Source of the DNA: JAFECT01 sp964432415
GTDB taxonomy: Bacteria > Pseudomonadota > Alphaproteobacteria > Caulobacterales > Caulobacteraceae
NCBI GenBank assembly: GCA_964432415.1
Contig: CAYSNW010000001.1
Coordinates: 62,001 to 126,000, forward strand
DNA length: 64,000 nucleotides
Direction: 5' to 3'
Position numbers and translations under genes: made by a program. The notes under the pieces are model-generated. The model saw only the letters and a list, made by a program, of their open reading frames with translations. It was not told where the DNA came from and did not search any database. Shown piece by piece: positions 45,639-54,650 of the stretch (its first letter is position 1; each line of letters begins with the position of its first letter).

Positions 45639-47129
45639 TCAGCCGAGCAGCGCCGCGTCAAGCGCCCCGCCTTCGAGCGCACGCACGCCGTCGTAGGCTG
45701 CGCGCAGCGCCTCGCGGAAGCGATCGTCGCGCGTCAGATCGCCGAACACCGGCGCGATCGCCAGGAACAGATCGATATCAGGGCCGCTCTCGTCGCGGCA
45801 GGCGCGGCCGACGCGCATCAGTTCGTCCGCCATCGGATCGACAGGCGCCACGCCGGCCAGCGCCCGGCGGCGGATGAAGCGCATCCAGGCGGCGATCGGC
45901 AGGGCCAGGCGCCGCACCGAGGCGCCGGCGGCCAGGCGGTCGCGCGCCGTGCCCAGGATCCGCACCGGCAGCTTCTGCGATCCGTCCCAGGCGATCTGGG
46001 CGAGCAGGTGGCGGATCGCCGGGTTGCGGAAGCGTCCCAGCACCGCCTCGATGTAGGCGCCGAGATCCAGCCCCCGCGGCGCGGTCAGGGTGGGCGCGAT
46101 GTCCTCGATCATCATCGCGCGCACGAAACCGGCCAGCGCCGGATCGTCCATGGTCTTGGCCACCGTCTCGTGACCCGCCGCCAGGCCGACATAGGCCAGG
46201 GTCGAATGGGCGCCGTTCAGGAGGCGAAGCTTGGCCCGGTCCCAACCGGCGACGTCGTCGGTCAGGTCGACCCCGGCACGGGGCCAGTCGGGGCCGCCGG
46301 CGCCCAGATCGTCCTCGATCACCCACTGCAGGAAAGCCTCGCGCTGGATCGGCCAGGCATCGACCAGGCCCAGGGCCTCGGCGGCCCTCGCCCGCAGGGC
46401 GTCATCGGTCGCGGGAGTGATGCTGTCGACCATGCTGCGTGGAAAGCGGGCCTCGGCGGCGATCCAGTCCGCGGCCGCGGGGTCGCGGACCCTCGTCAGG
46501 GCGACCACCGCCGCCTTCAGCTTGCGGCCGTTGTCGGGAAGGTTGTCGCAGCTGATCGTGGTGAAGGGCTTCAGCCCCAGGGCGCGGCGCCGGATCAACG
46601 CCTCGGCCAGCCATCCGATCACGCTTGAGGGGACCGCCGGGGCCGCCCGGTCATGGACAATGTCGGGATGGGTGAAGTTCAGAGTCCCGCCGCCATCCAG
46701 GCAGTAACCCTTCTCGGTGACGGTCAGGGTCACGATGCCGACCTCGGGCGAGACCAGCCGCGCGAACACCTTCTCCGGCGCCTCGGCGGCGACCAGCACC
46801 TCGCGGATCGCGCCGACCACACGCCACGACGGCGTCCGGTCCAGCACCGCGACGGCATAGAGACCGTCCTGCGGTTCCAGCGCGTCGCGCACGCCGGGGC
46901 TTCGCAGCGACACGGCCGAGATCGCCCAGCGCGGATCGAAGCCCAGCAGGTCGTCGATGAAACAGGCCTGGTGGGCGCGGTGAAAGGCGCCGGGGCCGAA
47001 GTGCACGACCCCGACGCGGGTCGCCTGACGGTCATAGGCCGGTCGCCGGACGCCGGGCGCGACGGCCGGCAGGCTCGCGGGCGAGAGACGGGGCGTTTGG
47101 GCGGACTGGGTACGGGCTTCGGTCGTCAT
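45639..47129 (-). CDS. Mannitol dehydrogenase-family oxidoreductase, fructuronate/tagaturonate reductase type
   Basis: A 496-residue polyol-type dehydrogenase: VGVVHFGPGAFHRAHQACFI is the N-terminal NAD-binding signature, TISCDNLPDNGRKLK follows, and KLRLLNGAHSTLAYVGLAAG holds the catalytic Lys, Asn and His. It would reduce D-fructuronate to D-mannonate (UxuB) or D-tagaturonate to D-altronate (UxaB). The sequence resembles UxuB-like proteins more in length, but the two cannot be separated by eye. It follows UxaC in the pathway and is transcribed away from the LacI gene, with an operator just upstream. Confidence 0.88.
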   Translation of the reverse strand: MTTEARTQSAQTPRLSPASLPAVAPGVRRPAYDRQATRVGVVHFGPGAFHRAHQACFIDDLLGFDPRWAISAVSLRSPGVRDALEPQDGLYAVAVLDRTPSWRVVGAIREVLVAAEAPEKVFARLVSPEVGIVTLTVTEKGYCLDGGGTLNFTHPDIVHDRAAPAVPSSVIGWLAEALIRRRALGLKPFTTISCDNLPDNGRKLKAAVVALTRVRDPAAADWIAAEARFPRSMVDSITPATDDALRARAAEALGLVDAWPIQREAFLQWVIEDDLGAGGPDWPRAGVDLTDDVAGWDRAKLRLLNGAHSTLAYVGLAAGHETVAKTMDDPALAGFVRAMMIEDIAPTLTAPRGLDLGAYIEAVLGRFRNPAIRHLLAQIAWDGSQKLPVRILGTARDRLAAGASVRRLALPIAAWMRFIRRRALAGVAPVDPMADELMRVGRACRDESGPDIDLFLAIAPVFGDLTRDDRFREALRAAYDGVRALEGGALDAALLG

Positions 47130-47139
47130 TGTCAGTGAT

Positions 47140-47153
47140 GGTAACCGGTGTCA
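47140..47153. promoter_or_regulatory. LacI-type uronate operator of the reductase gene
   Basis: On the minus strand TGACACCGGTTACC, 11 bases from the reductase start. The 15-mer ATGACACCGGTTACC is repeated base for base in front of uxaC at 48336, so the same half-site combination flanks the lacI gene on both sides. Confidence 0.8.
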
Positions 47154-47215
47154 TGGTCGAAGACAAAGCCTGCCGCGCCGCAATGGCGCGAGACCGGGGA
47201 TGAGGCTAATCAGGG

Positions 47216-48301
47216 TTGAAACACGGACGAATCGACGTGACCAAGGGCAAGGCTTCCGGCGACGGCATGATCGAGGGCGAGCGGGGCAAGCGCCGCGCCA
47301 CCATCAACGACATCGCGCGCCTGGCCCAGGTGTCGAAGAAGACGGTCTCGCGGGTGCTCAACGAGTCGCCTTTCGTCAAGGAAGAAACCCGCACCCGCGT
47401 CTCCGCCATCATGAGCGAACTGGGCTATGTGCCCGACCCCCAGGCGCGGGGGCTGGCCTTCCGCCGCTCCTTCCTGGTGGGCATGATCTACGATCAACCC
47501 AACCCCCAGTACGTGGTCGACATGCAGCAGGGGGTCTTGGAGGCGTTGCGCGGCTCGGGCTTCGAACTGGTGGTGCACCCCTGCAACCGCGCCAACCCGG
47601 CCCTGCTGTCGGACATCCGCACCTTCGTCGAGCGCCAGAAGCTGTACGGTGTGGTCATGCCGCCTTCGGTGTCCGAGGACGAACGCGTGGCCAAACTGCT
47701 GGACGAACTGGGCTGCGCCTACGTCCGCATCGCCTCGGTCTCGCTGGACGAGGCCGACAAGATGCTCGTCACCCATGACCATGTCGGCGCCGCCGAGGCC
47801 GCCCGCCACCTCGCCGAGCTGGGCCATCGCCGCATCGCCCACATTTCCGGCCCGGCCAGTTTCCGCTCCTCCCACGTCCGGCGCGCCGGCTTCGAGGAGG
47901 GGCTGAAGGAATTCGGGCTGAAGCTCGAGCCCGGCTATTCGGTCGAGGCCGGCTATACCTTCGAATCCGGCGCCCACGCCGCGGCCGAACTGCTCAAGTT
48001 GAATCCGCGTCCGACCGCGATCTTCACCGGCAACGACGAGATGGCGCTGGGCGTCTACAAGGCCGCGCGCGAAGCGGGCCTGCAGGTGCCCGGCGACCTG
48101 TCGGTGGTCGGCTACGACGACAGCCCCATGGCCTCGCGCGTGTTCCCGAACCTGACCACGGTGCGCCTGCCGATCCGCGACATGGGCCGTATGGCGGCGG
48201 AGAAACTGCTGCGCCAGGACGACGAGACGCCCTCGCGCGAACCGCCGCCGGTGCGTCCTGCCCTGATCGTGCGCGAGTCCGCGGCGGCGCCCAAGGCCTG
48301 A
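47216..48301 (+). CDS. LacI-family repressor of the uronate regulon
   Basis: A 361-residue LacI/GalR protein: the headpiece ATINDIARLAQVSKKTVSRV with LNESPFVKEETRTRV, the hinge helix PQARGLAFRRS, and a periplasmic-binding-protein core (VGMIYDQPNPQYV; GNDEMALGVYKAAREAGLQV; SVVGYDDSPMASRVFPNLTT). The predicted operator is the TGACACCGGT-type palindrome that flanks this gene and precedes six other uronate loci. A uronate or KDG would be the likely inducer. The start is uncertain: TTG 47216 gives the longest form, GTG 47237 and ATG 47267 are alternatives upstream of the DNA-binding domain. Confidence 0.9.
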   Translation: MKHGRIDVTKGKASGDGMIEGERGKRRATINDIARLAQVSKKTVSRVLNESPFVKEETRTRVSAIMSELGYVPDPQARGLAFRRSFLVGMIYDQPNPQYVVDMQQGVLEALRGSGFELVVHPCNRANPALLSDIRTFVERQKLYGVVMPPSVSEDERVAKLLDELGCAYVRIASVSLDEADKMLVTHDHVGAAEAARHLAELGHRRIAHISGPASFRSSHVRRAGFEEGLKEFGLKLEPGYSVEAGYTFESGAHAAAELLKLNPRPTAIFTGNDEMALGVYKAAREAGLQVPGDLSVVGYDDSPMASRVFPNLTTVRLPIRDMGRMAAEKLLRQDDETPSREPPPVRPALIVRESAAAPKA

Positions 48302-48336
48302 ACGCGCGGAAATCGAAACGCTGTTGATTCAAGGAA

Positions 48337-48350
48337 TGACACCGGTTACC
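48337..48350. promoter_or_regulatory. LacI-type uronate operator of uxaC-kduI-kduD
   Basis: TGACACCGGTTACC, 65 bases before uxaC; the same sequence as the reductase operator read on the other strand. Confidence 0.8.
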
Positions 48351-48415
48351 TAGATCGGCGGACAGGGACGTGCGAAAGCGGACGCGCCCTCGAGGTGGGA
48401 CTTGGGAAGGATCAC

Positions 48416-49861
48416 ATGGCCAGGCCCCTGGCGCTGAACCCGGATCGTCTGTTTCCGCCCGACCCGGCGGTGCGTGAGATCGCGCGCCGGCTCTACGCTC
48501 CGGTCGCGGGCCTGCCGATCATCAGCCCCCACGGCCATACCGACCCGTCCTGGTTTTCGACCAACGCCAGTTTCACCAACGCCACAGAGCTTCTGCTGGC
48601 GCCGGACCACTACCTCTACCGCATGCTCTACAGCCAGGGCGTGCCGCTGGAGCGCCTGGGCGTGCCGTCGCGCGACGGCCCCTCCAGCGCCGATCCGCGC
48701 GAGGCCTGGCGGCTGCTGGCCTCCCACATGCACCTGTTCCGCGGCACGCCGTCCTGGCTGTGGCTGAACTGGGTGTTCACCGAGGTCTTCGGCCTGGACG
48801 TGGCGCTGGAGGCCTCCACCGCCGACCTCTATTTCGACCGCATCGGCGAGCGCCTGGCCCAGGACGCCTACCGGCCGCGCGCCCTGTTCGACCGCTTCGG
48901 CATCGAGGTGCTGGCCACCACCGAAGGCCCCACCGACAGCCTGGAGCACCACCACGCCATCCGCGCCAGCGGCTGGGGCGGGCGGGTGATCACCGCCTAC
49001 CGCCCCGACCCGGTCATCGATCCCGAGCACGAGCGGTTCCAGGATGCGCTCGACCGCTTCGCCGAGATCACCGGCCAGGACGTGCGGTCCTGGACGGGCT
49101 ACCTCGCCGCCCACCGCAGCCGGCGCCGGGACTTCATCGCCGCCGGCGCCACCTCCACCGACCACGGCCACCCGAGCGCCCAGACGGCGGACCTTTCGCC
49201 CGCCGAGGCCGAGGCCCTGTTCCGCCGGGTGGTCTCCGGACCGGTCTCGGCCGCCGAGGCCGAGCTGTTCCGCGCCCAGATGCTGACCGAGATGGCGGCC
49301 ATGAGCCTGGACGACGGCCTGGTCATGCAGATCCATCCGGGCTCGTTCCGCAACCACAACCGACTTCTGTTCGACCGCTACGGCCGCGACAAGGGCTCCG
49401 ACATCCCTCAGCCTACGGACTATGTCCGGGCGCTGAAGCCTCTGCTGGACCGTTTCGGCAACGAGCCGGACCTGTCGGTGATCGTCTTCACCCTGGACGA
49501 GACGGCCTATTCCCGCGAACTGGCGCCCCTGGTCGGCCATTATCCGTGCCTGAAGCTCGGCCCGGCCTGGTGGTTCCACGACAGCCCCGAGGGGATGCGC
49601 CGCTTCCGCGAACAGACCACCGAGACCGCCGGTTTCTACAACACCGTCGGCTTCAACGACGACACCCGCGCCTTCCTTTCCATCCCCGCCCGCCACGACG
49701 TGGCGCGGCGCGTGGACTGCGCCTTCCTCGCCCGCCTGGTCGCCGAGCATCGGCTGGACGAGGACGAGGCCCACGAACTCGCCCACGACCTGGCCTACGC
49801 CCTGGCCAGGCGCGCCTACCGGCTCGACCAGCCGCCTCGCGCCGTCGCCCTTTCCGCCTGA
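48416..49861 (+). CDS. uxaC: Glucuronate/galacturonate isomerase
   Basis: A 481-residue UxaC-type isomerase of the amidohydrolase superfamily that converts galacturonate to tagaturonate and glucuronate to fructuronate. IISPHGHTDPSWFSTNASFT provides the HxH metal ligands, VLATTEGPTDSLEHHHAIR the second ligand region, MQIHPGSFRNHN a further one, and the C-terminal WWFHDSPEGMRRF is family-typical. AAGGA sits six bases before the ATG at 48416; a GTG seven codons upstream has no such site. First gene of uxaC-kduI-kduD. Confidence 0.94.
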   Translation: MARPLALNPDRLFPPDPAVREIARRLYAPVAGLPIISPHGHTDPSWFSTNASFTNATELLLAPDHYLYRMLYSQGVPLERLGVPSRDGPSSADPREAWRLLASHMHLFRGTPSWLWLNWVFTEVFGLDVALEASTADLYFDRIGERLAQDAYRPRALFDRFGIEVLATTEGPTDSLEHHHAIRASGWGGRVITAYRPDPVIDPEHERFQDALDRFAEITGQDVRSWTGYLAAHRSRRRDFIAAGATSTDHGHPSAQTADLSPAEAEALFRRVVSGPVSAAEAELFRAQMLTEMAAMSLDDGLVMQIHPGSFRNHNRLLFDRYGRDKGSDIPQPTDYVRALKPLLDRFGNEPDLSVIVFTLDETAYSRELAPLVGHYPCLKLGPAWWFHDSPEGMRRFREQTTETAGFYNTVGFNDDTRAFLSIPARHDVARRVDCAFLARLVAEHRLDEDEAHELAHDLAYALARRAYRLDQPPRAVALSA

Positions 49862-49884
49862 CCCCGAATCCGGAGCTGATCCCA

Positions 49885-50733
49885 GTGTTCAAGAAGACCC
49901 TGCACGCGACCCACCCCGACATGATGGCGGGCGCGAGCAACGACGCCCTGCGTGACCGTTACCTGATCTCCGGCCTGTTCGAGGCGGACAGGGTCAACCT
50001 GGTCTATTCCCACAACGAGCGCTTCGTGGTCGGCGGCGCCGCGCCGGTGAAGGCCGCCGTCGCCCTGCCGCTGCAGACCGAGCCCGCCTCCGCGGATGGC
50101 AAGCCCTTCCTAGAGCGCCGGGAGATGGGCGCCATCAACGTCGGCGAGGGCGCCGGACGGATCACGGTCGACGGCAAGGCCTACGACCTGGCGCCCCGCG
50201 ACGGTCTCTATTTACCGATGGGAACGGCCGAGGTGGTGTTCGAAACCGTCGATCCGGCGTCGCCCGCGCGCTTCTACCTGGTCTCCACCCCGGCCCACGC
50301 CCGCTACGAGACCACCCAGATCTCCATCGCCAAGGCCGTGCCGCTGAAGCTGGGGTCGCTGGAGACGTCGAACGAGCGGACCATCTACCAGTACATCGTG
50401 CCGACCACCTGCAAGTCGTGCCAGCTGCTCCTGGGCCTGACGATCCTGAACACCGGCAGTGTCTGGAACACCATGCCGCCGCACCTGCACGACCGCCGCT
50501 CGGAGGTCTATTTCTACTTCGGCCTGGAGCCCAACCAGCGGGTCTTCCATTTCATGGGCGAGCCGGACGCGGCGCGTCACATCGTGATCGCCAACGAGGA
50601 GGCGGTGATGTCGCCGCCCTGGTCGATCCACATGGGCGCCGGCAACTCGAACTACGCCTTCATCTGGGCCATGGGCGGGGAGAACCTCGACTACACCGAC
50701 ATGAAGGTCCTCGACATCTGCCAGCTGAAGTGA
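49885..50733 (+). CDS. kduI: 5-dehydro-4-deoxy-D-glucuronate isomerase
   Basis: A 282-residue double cupin that isomerises the keto-deoxyuronate released from unsaturated oligogalacturonides. The metal-binding cupin reads MPPHLHDRRSEVYFYF, with the two His and the Glu; YLVSTPAHARYET and GAGNSNYAFIWAMGGEN are typical KduI stretches. Starts at GTG 49885, 23 bases after uxaC, with GGAG upstream. Its presence means the organism also uses products of pectate lyases, though no lyase gene is in the window. Confidence 0.93.
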   Translation: MFKKTLHATHPDMMAGASNDALRDRYLISGLFEADRVNLVYSHNERFVVGGAAPVKAAVALPLQTEPASADGKPFLERREMGAINVGEGAGRITVDGKAYDLAPRDGLYLPMGTAEVVFETVDPASPARFYLVSTPAHARYETTQISIAKAVPLKLGSLETSNERTIYQYIVPTTCKSCQLLLGLTILNTGSVWNTMPPHLHDRRSEVYFYFGLEPNQRVFHFMGEPDAARHIVIANEEAVMSPPWSIHMGAGNSNYAFIWAMGGENLDYTDMKVLDICQLK

Positions 50734-50740
50734 CCCGACG

Positions 50741-51502
50741 ATGAGCGCAAACCCGTTCGATCTGACCGGCAAGGTCGCGGTGGTCACCGGCGCCGACCGG
50801 GGGCTGGGCCAGGCCATCGCCCTGGCCCTCGCCGCCGCCGGCGCCGACATCCTGGCCGCCGGCCGTTCGTCCACGGACGACACGCGCGCGAAGGTCACCG
50901 GTCTGGGCCGCCGCTTCGAGTGGGTGAAGGCGGACCTGTCCTCAACCGCCCCGATCGCCGAGATCGTGGAGACCGCCGTGGGACGCCTCGGCGACTTGAA
51001 CATCCTGGTCAACAACGCCGGCATGATCCGCCGCGCCGATGCGGTCGACTTCAGCGAGGAAGACTGGGACGCGGTCATCGACACCAACCTGAAGTCCGCC
51101 TTCTTCCTCTGCCAGGCGGCGGGGCGGCACATGCTCTCGCGTCCGGGCGGCGGCAAGATCGTCAACATCGCCTCCATGCTGTCCTTCCAGGGCGGCATCC
51201 GGGTGGCGTCCTACACGGCGTCGAAGAGCGGCCTCGCGGGCCTGACCAGGCTGCTGGCCAACGAGTGGGCGGCGAAGGGAATCAACGTCAACGCCATCGC
51301 GCCTGGCTACATGGCTACCGACAACACCACCGCGCTCAGGGCGGACGAAACCCGCAACCGCGACATCCTGGCGCGCATCCCGGCCGGACGCTGGGGTGAC
51401 GCTTCCGACCTCGGCGGCGCAGCGGTGTTCCTGTCCTCGCGCGCGGCGGACTACGTCCACGGCGCCATCATCCCGGTCGACGGCGGCTGGCTGGCGCGCT
51501 GA
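50741..51502 (+). CDS. kduD: 2-dehydro-3-deoxy-D-gluconate 5-dehydrogenase (SDR)
   Basis: A 253-residue short-chain dehydrogenase: VTGADRGLGQAIALALAAAG cofactor loop, NNAGMIRRADAVDFSEEDWD (typical KduD), catalytic Ser in IVNIASMLSFQGG, YTASKSG Tyr/Lys and the C-terminal IPVDGGWLAR. It reduces the KduI product to KDG, the substrate of KdgK. Seven bases after kduI. Confidence 0.92.
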   Translation: MSANPFDLTGKVAVVTGADRGLGQAIALALAAAGADILAAGRSSTDDTRAKVTGLGRRFEWVKADLSSTAPIAEIVETAVGRLGDLNILVNNAGMIRRADAVDFSEEDWDAVIDTNLKSAFFLCQAAGRHMLSRPGGGKIVNIASMLSFQGGIRVASYTASKSGLAGLTRLLANEWAAKGINVNAIAPGYMATDNTTALRADETRNRDILARIPAGRWGDASDLGGAAVFLSSRAADYVHGAIIPVDGGWLAR

Positions 51503-52243
51503 TCAGATCGCCATCACCCCACGGCGGGGACGGGCTGTGGCGTAGGTGTCCTCGCTGATCGGCGCCCCCAGTTCGATCAGGCGCTCGCGGTGTTCGGCGA
51601 TGGGGGTGCGCAGGCTGGCGTCCTCGAAGGGCTTGAGCGCGGCGAAAGGCGCGCTCTCGAGCGTACGTCCGATCCAGGCGGCGGTCCTCGGCCAGCGGCC
51701 GGGGTCGATCTGCAGGCGCACGAAGGCGGCGTTGCGGAAGAAGCAGGCGGGCGCGATGTCGGCCAGGCCCAGCGCCCCGAACAGGAAGCCCTCCTCCGGC
51801 GCCTGGGTCTCCAGCCAGTCCAGCGCTTCGGGGATGTCCTCGTTCAGGGTGCGCGCCACCAGATCGGCGTCGCCGGTCTCGCCCCATACCGCCGGCCGCA
51901 CCGCCAGCTGGTAGAACAGCCGCCAGATCAACAGATCGCCCAGCCGAGAGTCGGCGAACTCCTCGATCAGGCGCGCCTGGCCCCGGCGCGCCGGATCGGC
52001 GGGCAGCAGCGACGGCTCGGGTCGGCTGTCGTCCAGGTATTCGCAGATCACCGTGGAGTCGGGCAGCACCAGCCCGTCCTCGATCAGCACGGGTATGCGC
52101 CGGAGCGGGCTCAGCCGGGTGAAGCGGTCGTCGCCGAAGAAGGGCACGATCGGATCGACCTGGTAGGCCAGCCCCTTCAGCTCCAGCGCCGCCAGCACCT
52201 TGCGCACATAGGGCGAGAGGTAGTTGCCGACGATGGTGATCAT
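51503..52243 (-). CDS. Glutathione S-transferase family protein
   Basis: A 246-residue GST with an N-terminal thioredoxin-like domain (YLSPYVRKVLAALELKGLAY; RIPVLIEDG with the cis-Pro; DSTVICEYLDD for gamma-Glu binding) and a C-terminal helical domain. The Ser/Tyr at the start of helix 1 (SPYVRK) is the likely activating residue. It overlaps the upstream cyclophilin gene by ATGA, so the two are cotranscribed. Its role in relation to the uronate genes, if any, is not evident. Confidence 0.88.
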   Translation of the reverse strand: MITIVGNYLSPYVRKVLAALELKGLAYQVDPIVPFFGDDRFTRLSPLRRIPVLIEDGLVLPDSTVICEYLDDSRPEPSLLPADPARRGQARLIEEFADSRLGDLLIWRLFYQLAVRPAVWGETGDADLVARTLNEDIPEALDWLETQAPEEGFLFGALGLADIAPACFFRNAAFVRLQIDPGRWPRTAAWIGRTLESAPFAALKPFEDASLRTPIAEHRERLIELGAPISEDTYATARPRRGVMAI

Positions 52244-53064
52244 CGCACCCTCGCCGGGACCTCGAGGTCGCAGACTGAGAAATCGGCGCCGCGCTTCGCC
52301 CTCACCTTGCGCACGATCGCGGCGAAGGCGGCGCTCGTGGTGTCCATCACCTCCACCCGGGGCCGCTCCTTTACAGGGATGTCGCCCAGCACCCGCACAC
52401 GGATCATCCGGTCCGGGTCCTTTACCGGCTCGCCGGTCTTCAGTCCTCGCACCACATCGAGCCCGACCAGCACCCGTCCGACCACGGTGTAGCGCTTGTC
52501 GAGCGACGGGTAGGCCTCGCGCATCAGGAAGAATTCGCTGTTGGCGCTGTCGATGGCGTCGCCTCGGCCCATGCCCATCACACCCGGGCAGTAGAGGCCC
52601 CAGGCGCCGACGCTGTGGCTCTGGCTGCGCGCCATATAGGCGTCGGGCTGGGTGGCGACCGGCGTGGTTCCGAGCAGGCCGACCGGCCAGCCCGAGGGGG
52701 CGGCCACGGGCGTGAACGGGGTCGCGGCGTTGCGGCGAAAGCCCAGCTCCGCCTTCAGATCCGGGTGGCTGGACTTGCCGCCGTCGACGTTTCCGGGATC
52801 GCCGGTCTGGGCCATGAAGCGGTCGATCACCCGGTGGAACAGCAGGCCGTCATAGACCTTCTCGCGCGCCAGCAGCTTCAGCCGCTCTACCGAGGCCGGG
52901 GCGATCTCGGGCCGGAGCTCCACGATGATGCGGCCGCGGTTGGTGTCGATCACCAGGGTGTTGTCGGGATCGGGCGCGCGCCAGGACGAGACCGGCTTCG
53001 CTCCCGCCGCCGCGCCGGCCAACAGGCTCAGCGCCAGCGCGCCGGCTATGGCGTATCTCAACAT
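52240..53064 (-). CDS. Periplasmic cyclophilin-type peptidyl-prolyl isomerase
   Basis: A 274-residue protein with a signal peptide (cleavage near AAAGA) and a cyclophilin domain: KVYDGLLFHRVIDRFMAQTG carries the catalytic Arg and the FMxQxGDP motif, NSEFFLM matches the SQFFI stretch and RYTVVGRVLVGLDVVRGL the FGxVxxGxxVV stretch. Sequence outside the core, including YCPGVMGMGRGDAIDSANSE, is longer than in PpiA. It would fold exported proteins. It is upstream of and coupled to the GST gene. Confidence 0.9.
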   Translation of the reverse strand: MLRYAIAGALALSLLAGAAAGAKPVSSWRAPDPDNTLVIDTNRGRIIVELRPEIAPASVERLKLLAREKVYDGLLFHRVIDRFMAQTGDPGNVDGGKSSHPDLKAELGFRRNAATPFTPVAAPSGWPVGLLGTTPVATQPDAYMARSQSHSVGAWGLYCPGVMGMGRGDAIDSANSEFFLMREAYPSLDKRYTVVGRVLVGLDVVRGLKTGEPVKDPDRMIRVRVLGDIPVKERPRVEVMDTTSAAFAAIVRKVRAKRGADFSVCDLEVPARVR

Positions 53065-53097
53065 CGCGCCCTCCCGAGTCGTGCGGGAACGACGCTA

Positions 53098-54498
53098 TCA
53101 AGCCCCGGCCAGATTGTCCGGCCTGCCGTTGACCCTGACCCGCTCGACCCTCAGGCCCTCGATGTGGCGCACGATCGGCGGCTCCTTCACGTCCTCGAAG
53201 TCGCAGTCGCGGATCAGCATCCCTTGCGCCGGAGCGCCGTCCAGTCCCTGCAGGTCCACCGCCCGGCGCGCGTGGGCGGCGTAGAGTTTCTCCACGCTCA
53301 CGCGCCGCAGCACTGGCTTGAACGGCCCTTTGGCGCCCTCCTCGTAGTTGAAGTCGATGGCGATCGCCGCCTTGCCCACCTCGCCGATGGCGATGCGGCG
53401 GAAATGCAGGTCCTCCAGCACCCCGCCGCGCAGGGCGTTGTTCTTGATCCGCACCCCGAAATCCAGGTGCGGGCTGTTCCACAGGCACTGCTCGACGAAC
53501 ACCTTGCGCACCCCGCCGGAGATCTCGCTGCCGATGGTCGCCGCCCCGTGGCCGCCCAGCATGCGGCAGTGGCGGATGATGATGTTCTCCGATGGAGTCG
53601 CCAGCCTTCGACCGTCGGCGTTGCGCCCGGACTTGATGGCGATGCAGTCGTCGCCGGTGTCGAACACGCAGTGCTCGATCAGCACGTCGCGGCAGGACTC
53701 CGGATCGCAGCCGTCGGTGTTGGGTCCGGGCGCGCCGATGTTCAGCCCCCGGACGATGACATTGACGCACAGCACCGGATGCACCTGCCACATGGGCGAG
53801 CCGCGCAGGGTCACGCCCTCGATCAGCACTTTGCGGCAACGGTAGGGCTGGATGAACTGGGGCCGCAGGTACGACCCCTCGCCGAACACCCTCTCGGCCA
53901 CCGGGACGCCCGCCTCGGCCATGGCGAACAGCCGCGCCCGCGCCTCGGCCTGATGCGGCTGGCCGGGCTTGAGACCGAACTCCGCCTTGCCCTTCCACGG
54001 CCACCAGGTCGCGTTGTCGGCCTGGCCGTCGATCAGGCCTTCGCCGGTGATGGCGATGTCGGTCTCGTCCCGCGCCCAGATCATCGGCTGGTAGTTCATC
54101 AGCTCGATCCCCTCCCACCGGGTCGGGATCAGCGGCAGATAGGCCTTCGGATCGCGGCTGAAGCGCAGGGCCGAGCCCTTCTCCAGATGCAGCTCGACGC
54201 GCGACCGCAGCCTGATCGGTCCGGTCGGCCAGTCGCCGGCCGGGACCATCACCCGCCCGCCGCCCGCCGCGTGACAGGCCTCAATGGCGCGGGCGAAGGC
54301 CGAGGTGTGATCCTTCGCGCCCGCCGTGACGAAATCGGTGAGCCGGACGCGCCGCGCCGGAATGCGGGGCGGGCGGATGCGGGCCAGGATCGAGGGGACC
54401 TCGGCCCAGGGGTCGGCCTCCCGGGACCCGGCGAAGACAGGGCCCGGCGCCGCTCCGGTCAGGGCGGCGGCGCGCAACAGAGTCCGGCGCGTGGTCAT
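53098..54498 (-). CDS. Polygalacturonase (GH28), exported
   Basis: A 466-residue GH28 enzyme that hydrolyses polygalacturonan. All four GH28 signatures are seen: GPNTDGCDPESC (catalytic Asp), DTGDDCIAIKSG (Asp-Asp), GHGAATIGSE (His) and VRIKNNALRGG (Arg-Lys). The N-terminus MTTRRTLLRAAALTGAAPGP is a twin-arginine signal. I start at the ATG at 54498 (GGAGG nine bases upstream). The frame opens further to 54549, but that would cover the operator at 54535. Expression from this site ties the enzyme to the uronate regulon, and its product feeds the TonB receptor and UxaC. Confidence 0.93.
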   Translation of the reverse strand: MTTRRTLLRAAALTGAAPGPVFAGSREADPWAEVPSILARIRPPRIPARRVRLTDFVTAGAKDHTSAFARAIEACHAAGGGRVMVPAGDWPTGPIRLRSRVELHLEKGSALRFSRDPKAYLPLIPTRWEGIELMNYQPMIWARDETDIAITGEGLIDGQADNATWWPWKGKAEFGLKPGQPHQAEARARLFAMAEAGVPVAERVFGEGSYLRPQFIQPYRCRKVLIEGVTLRGSPMWQVHPVLCVNVIVRGLNIGAPGPNTDGCDPESCRDVLIEHCVFDTGDDCIAIKSGRNADGRRLATPSENIIIRHCRMLGGHGAATIGSEISGGVRKVFVEQCLWNSPHLDFGVRIKNNALRGGVLEDLHFRRIAIGEVGKAAIAIDFNYEEGAKGPFKPVLRRVSVEKLYAAHARRAVDLQGLDGAPAQGMLIRDCDFEDVKEPPIVRHIEGLRVERVRVNGRPDNLAGA

Positions 54499-54534
54499 GG
54501 CAGGCGTCCTCCCAGACTCCATGATGGAAAGAAA

Positions 54535-54548
54535 TGACACCGGTGGCA
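54535..54548. promoter_or_regulatory. LacI-type uronate operator of the polygalacturonase gene
   Basis: TGACACCGGTGGCA, 13 of 14 positions match; 36 bases upstream of the polygalacturonase start. Confidence 0.78.
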
Positions 54549-54650
54549 ATCAAGAGTTTGCAGGGCCCCGCCGCTGCCGAAGCTTCGCCTTGGTTCCGCC
54601 CTCAAGCGCGCGCCTGATCCGGCCTCGGCCGGGGGGCCGGGAGGCTTCGG

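Noticed and set aside
54596..54640. GC-rich inverted repeat near CCGGCCTCGGCCGG as a terminator
   Set aside because: No T-run on either strand and it lies upstream of both flanking genes, where a terminator makes little sense.
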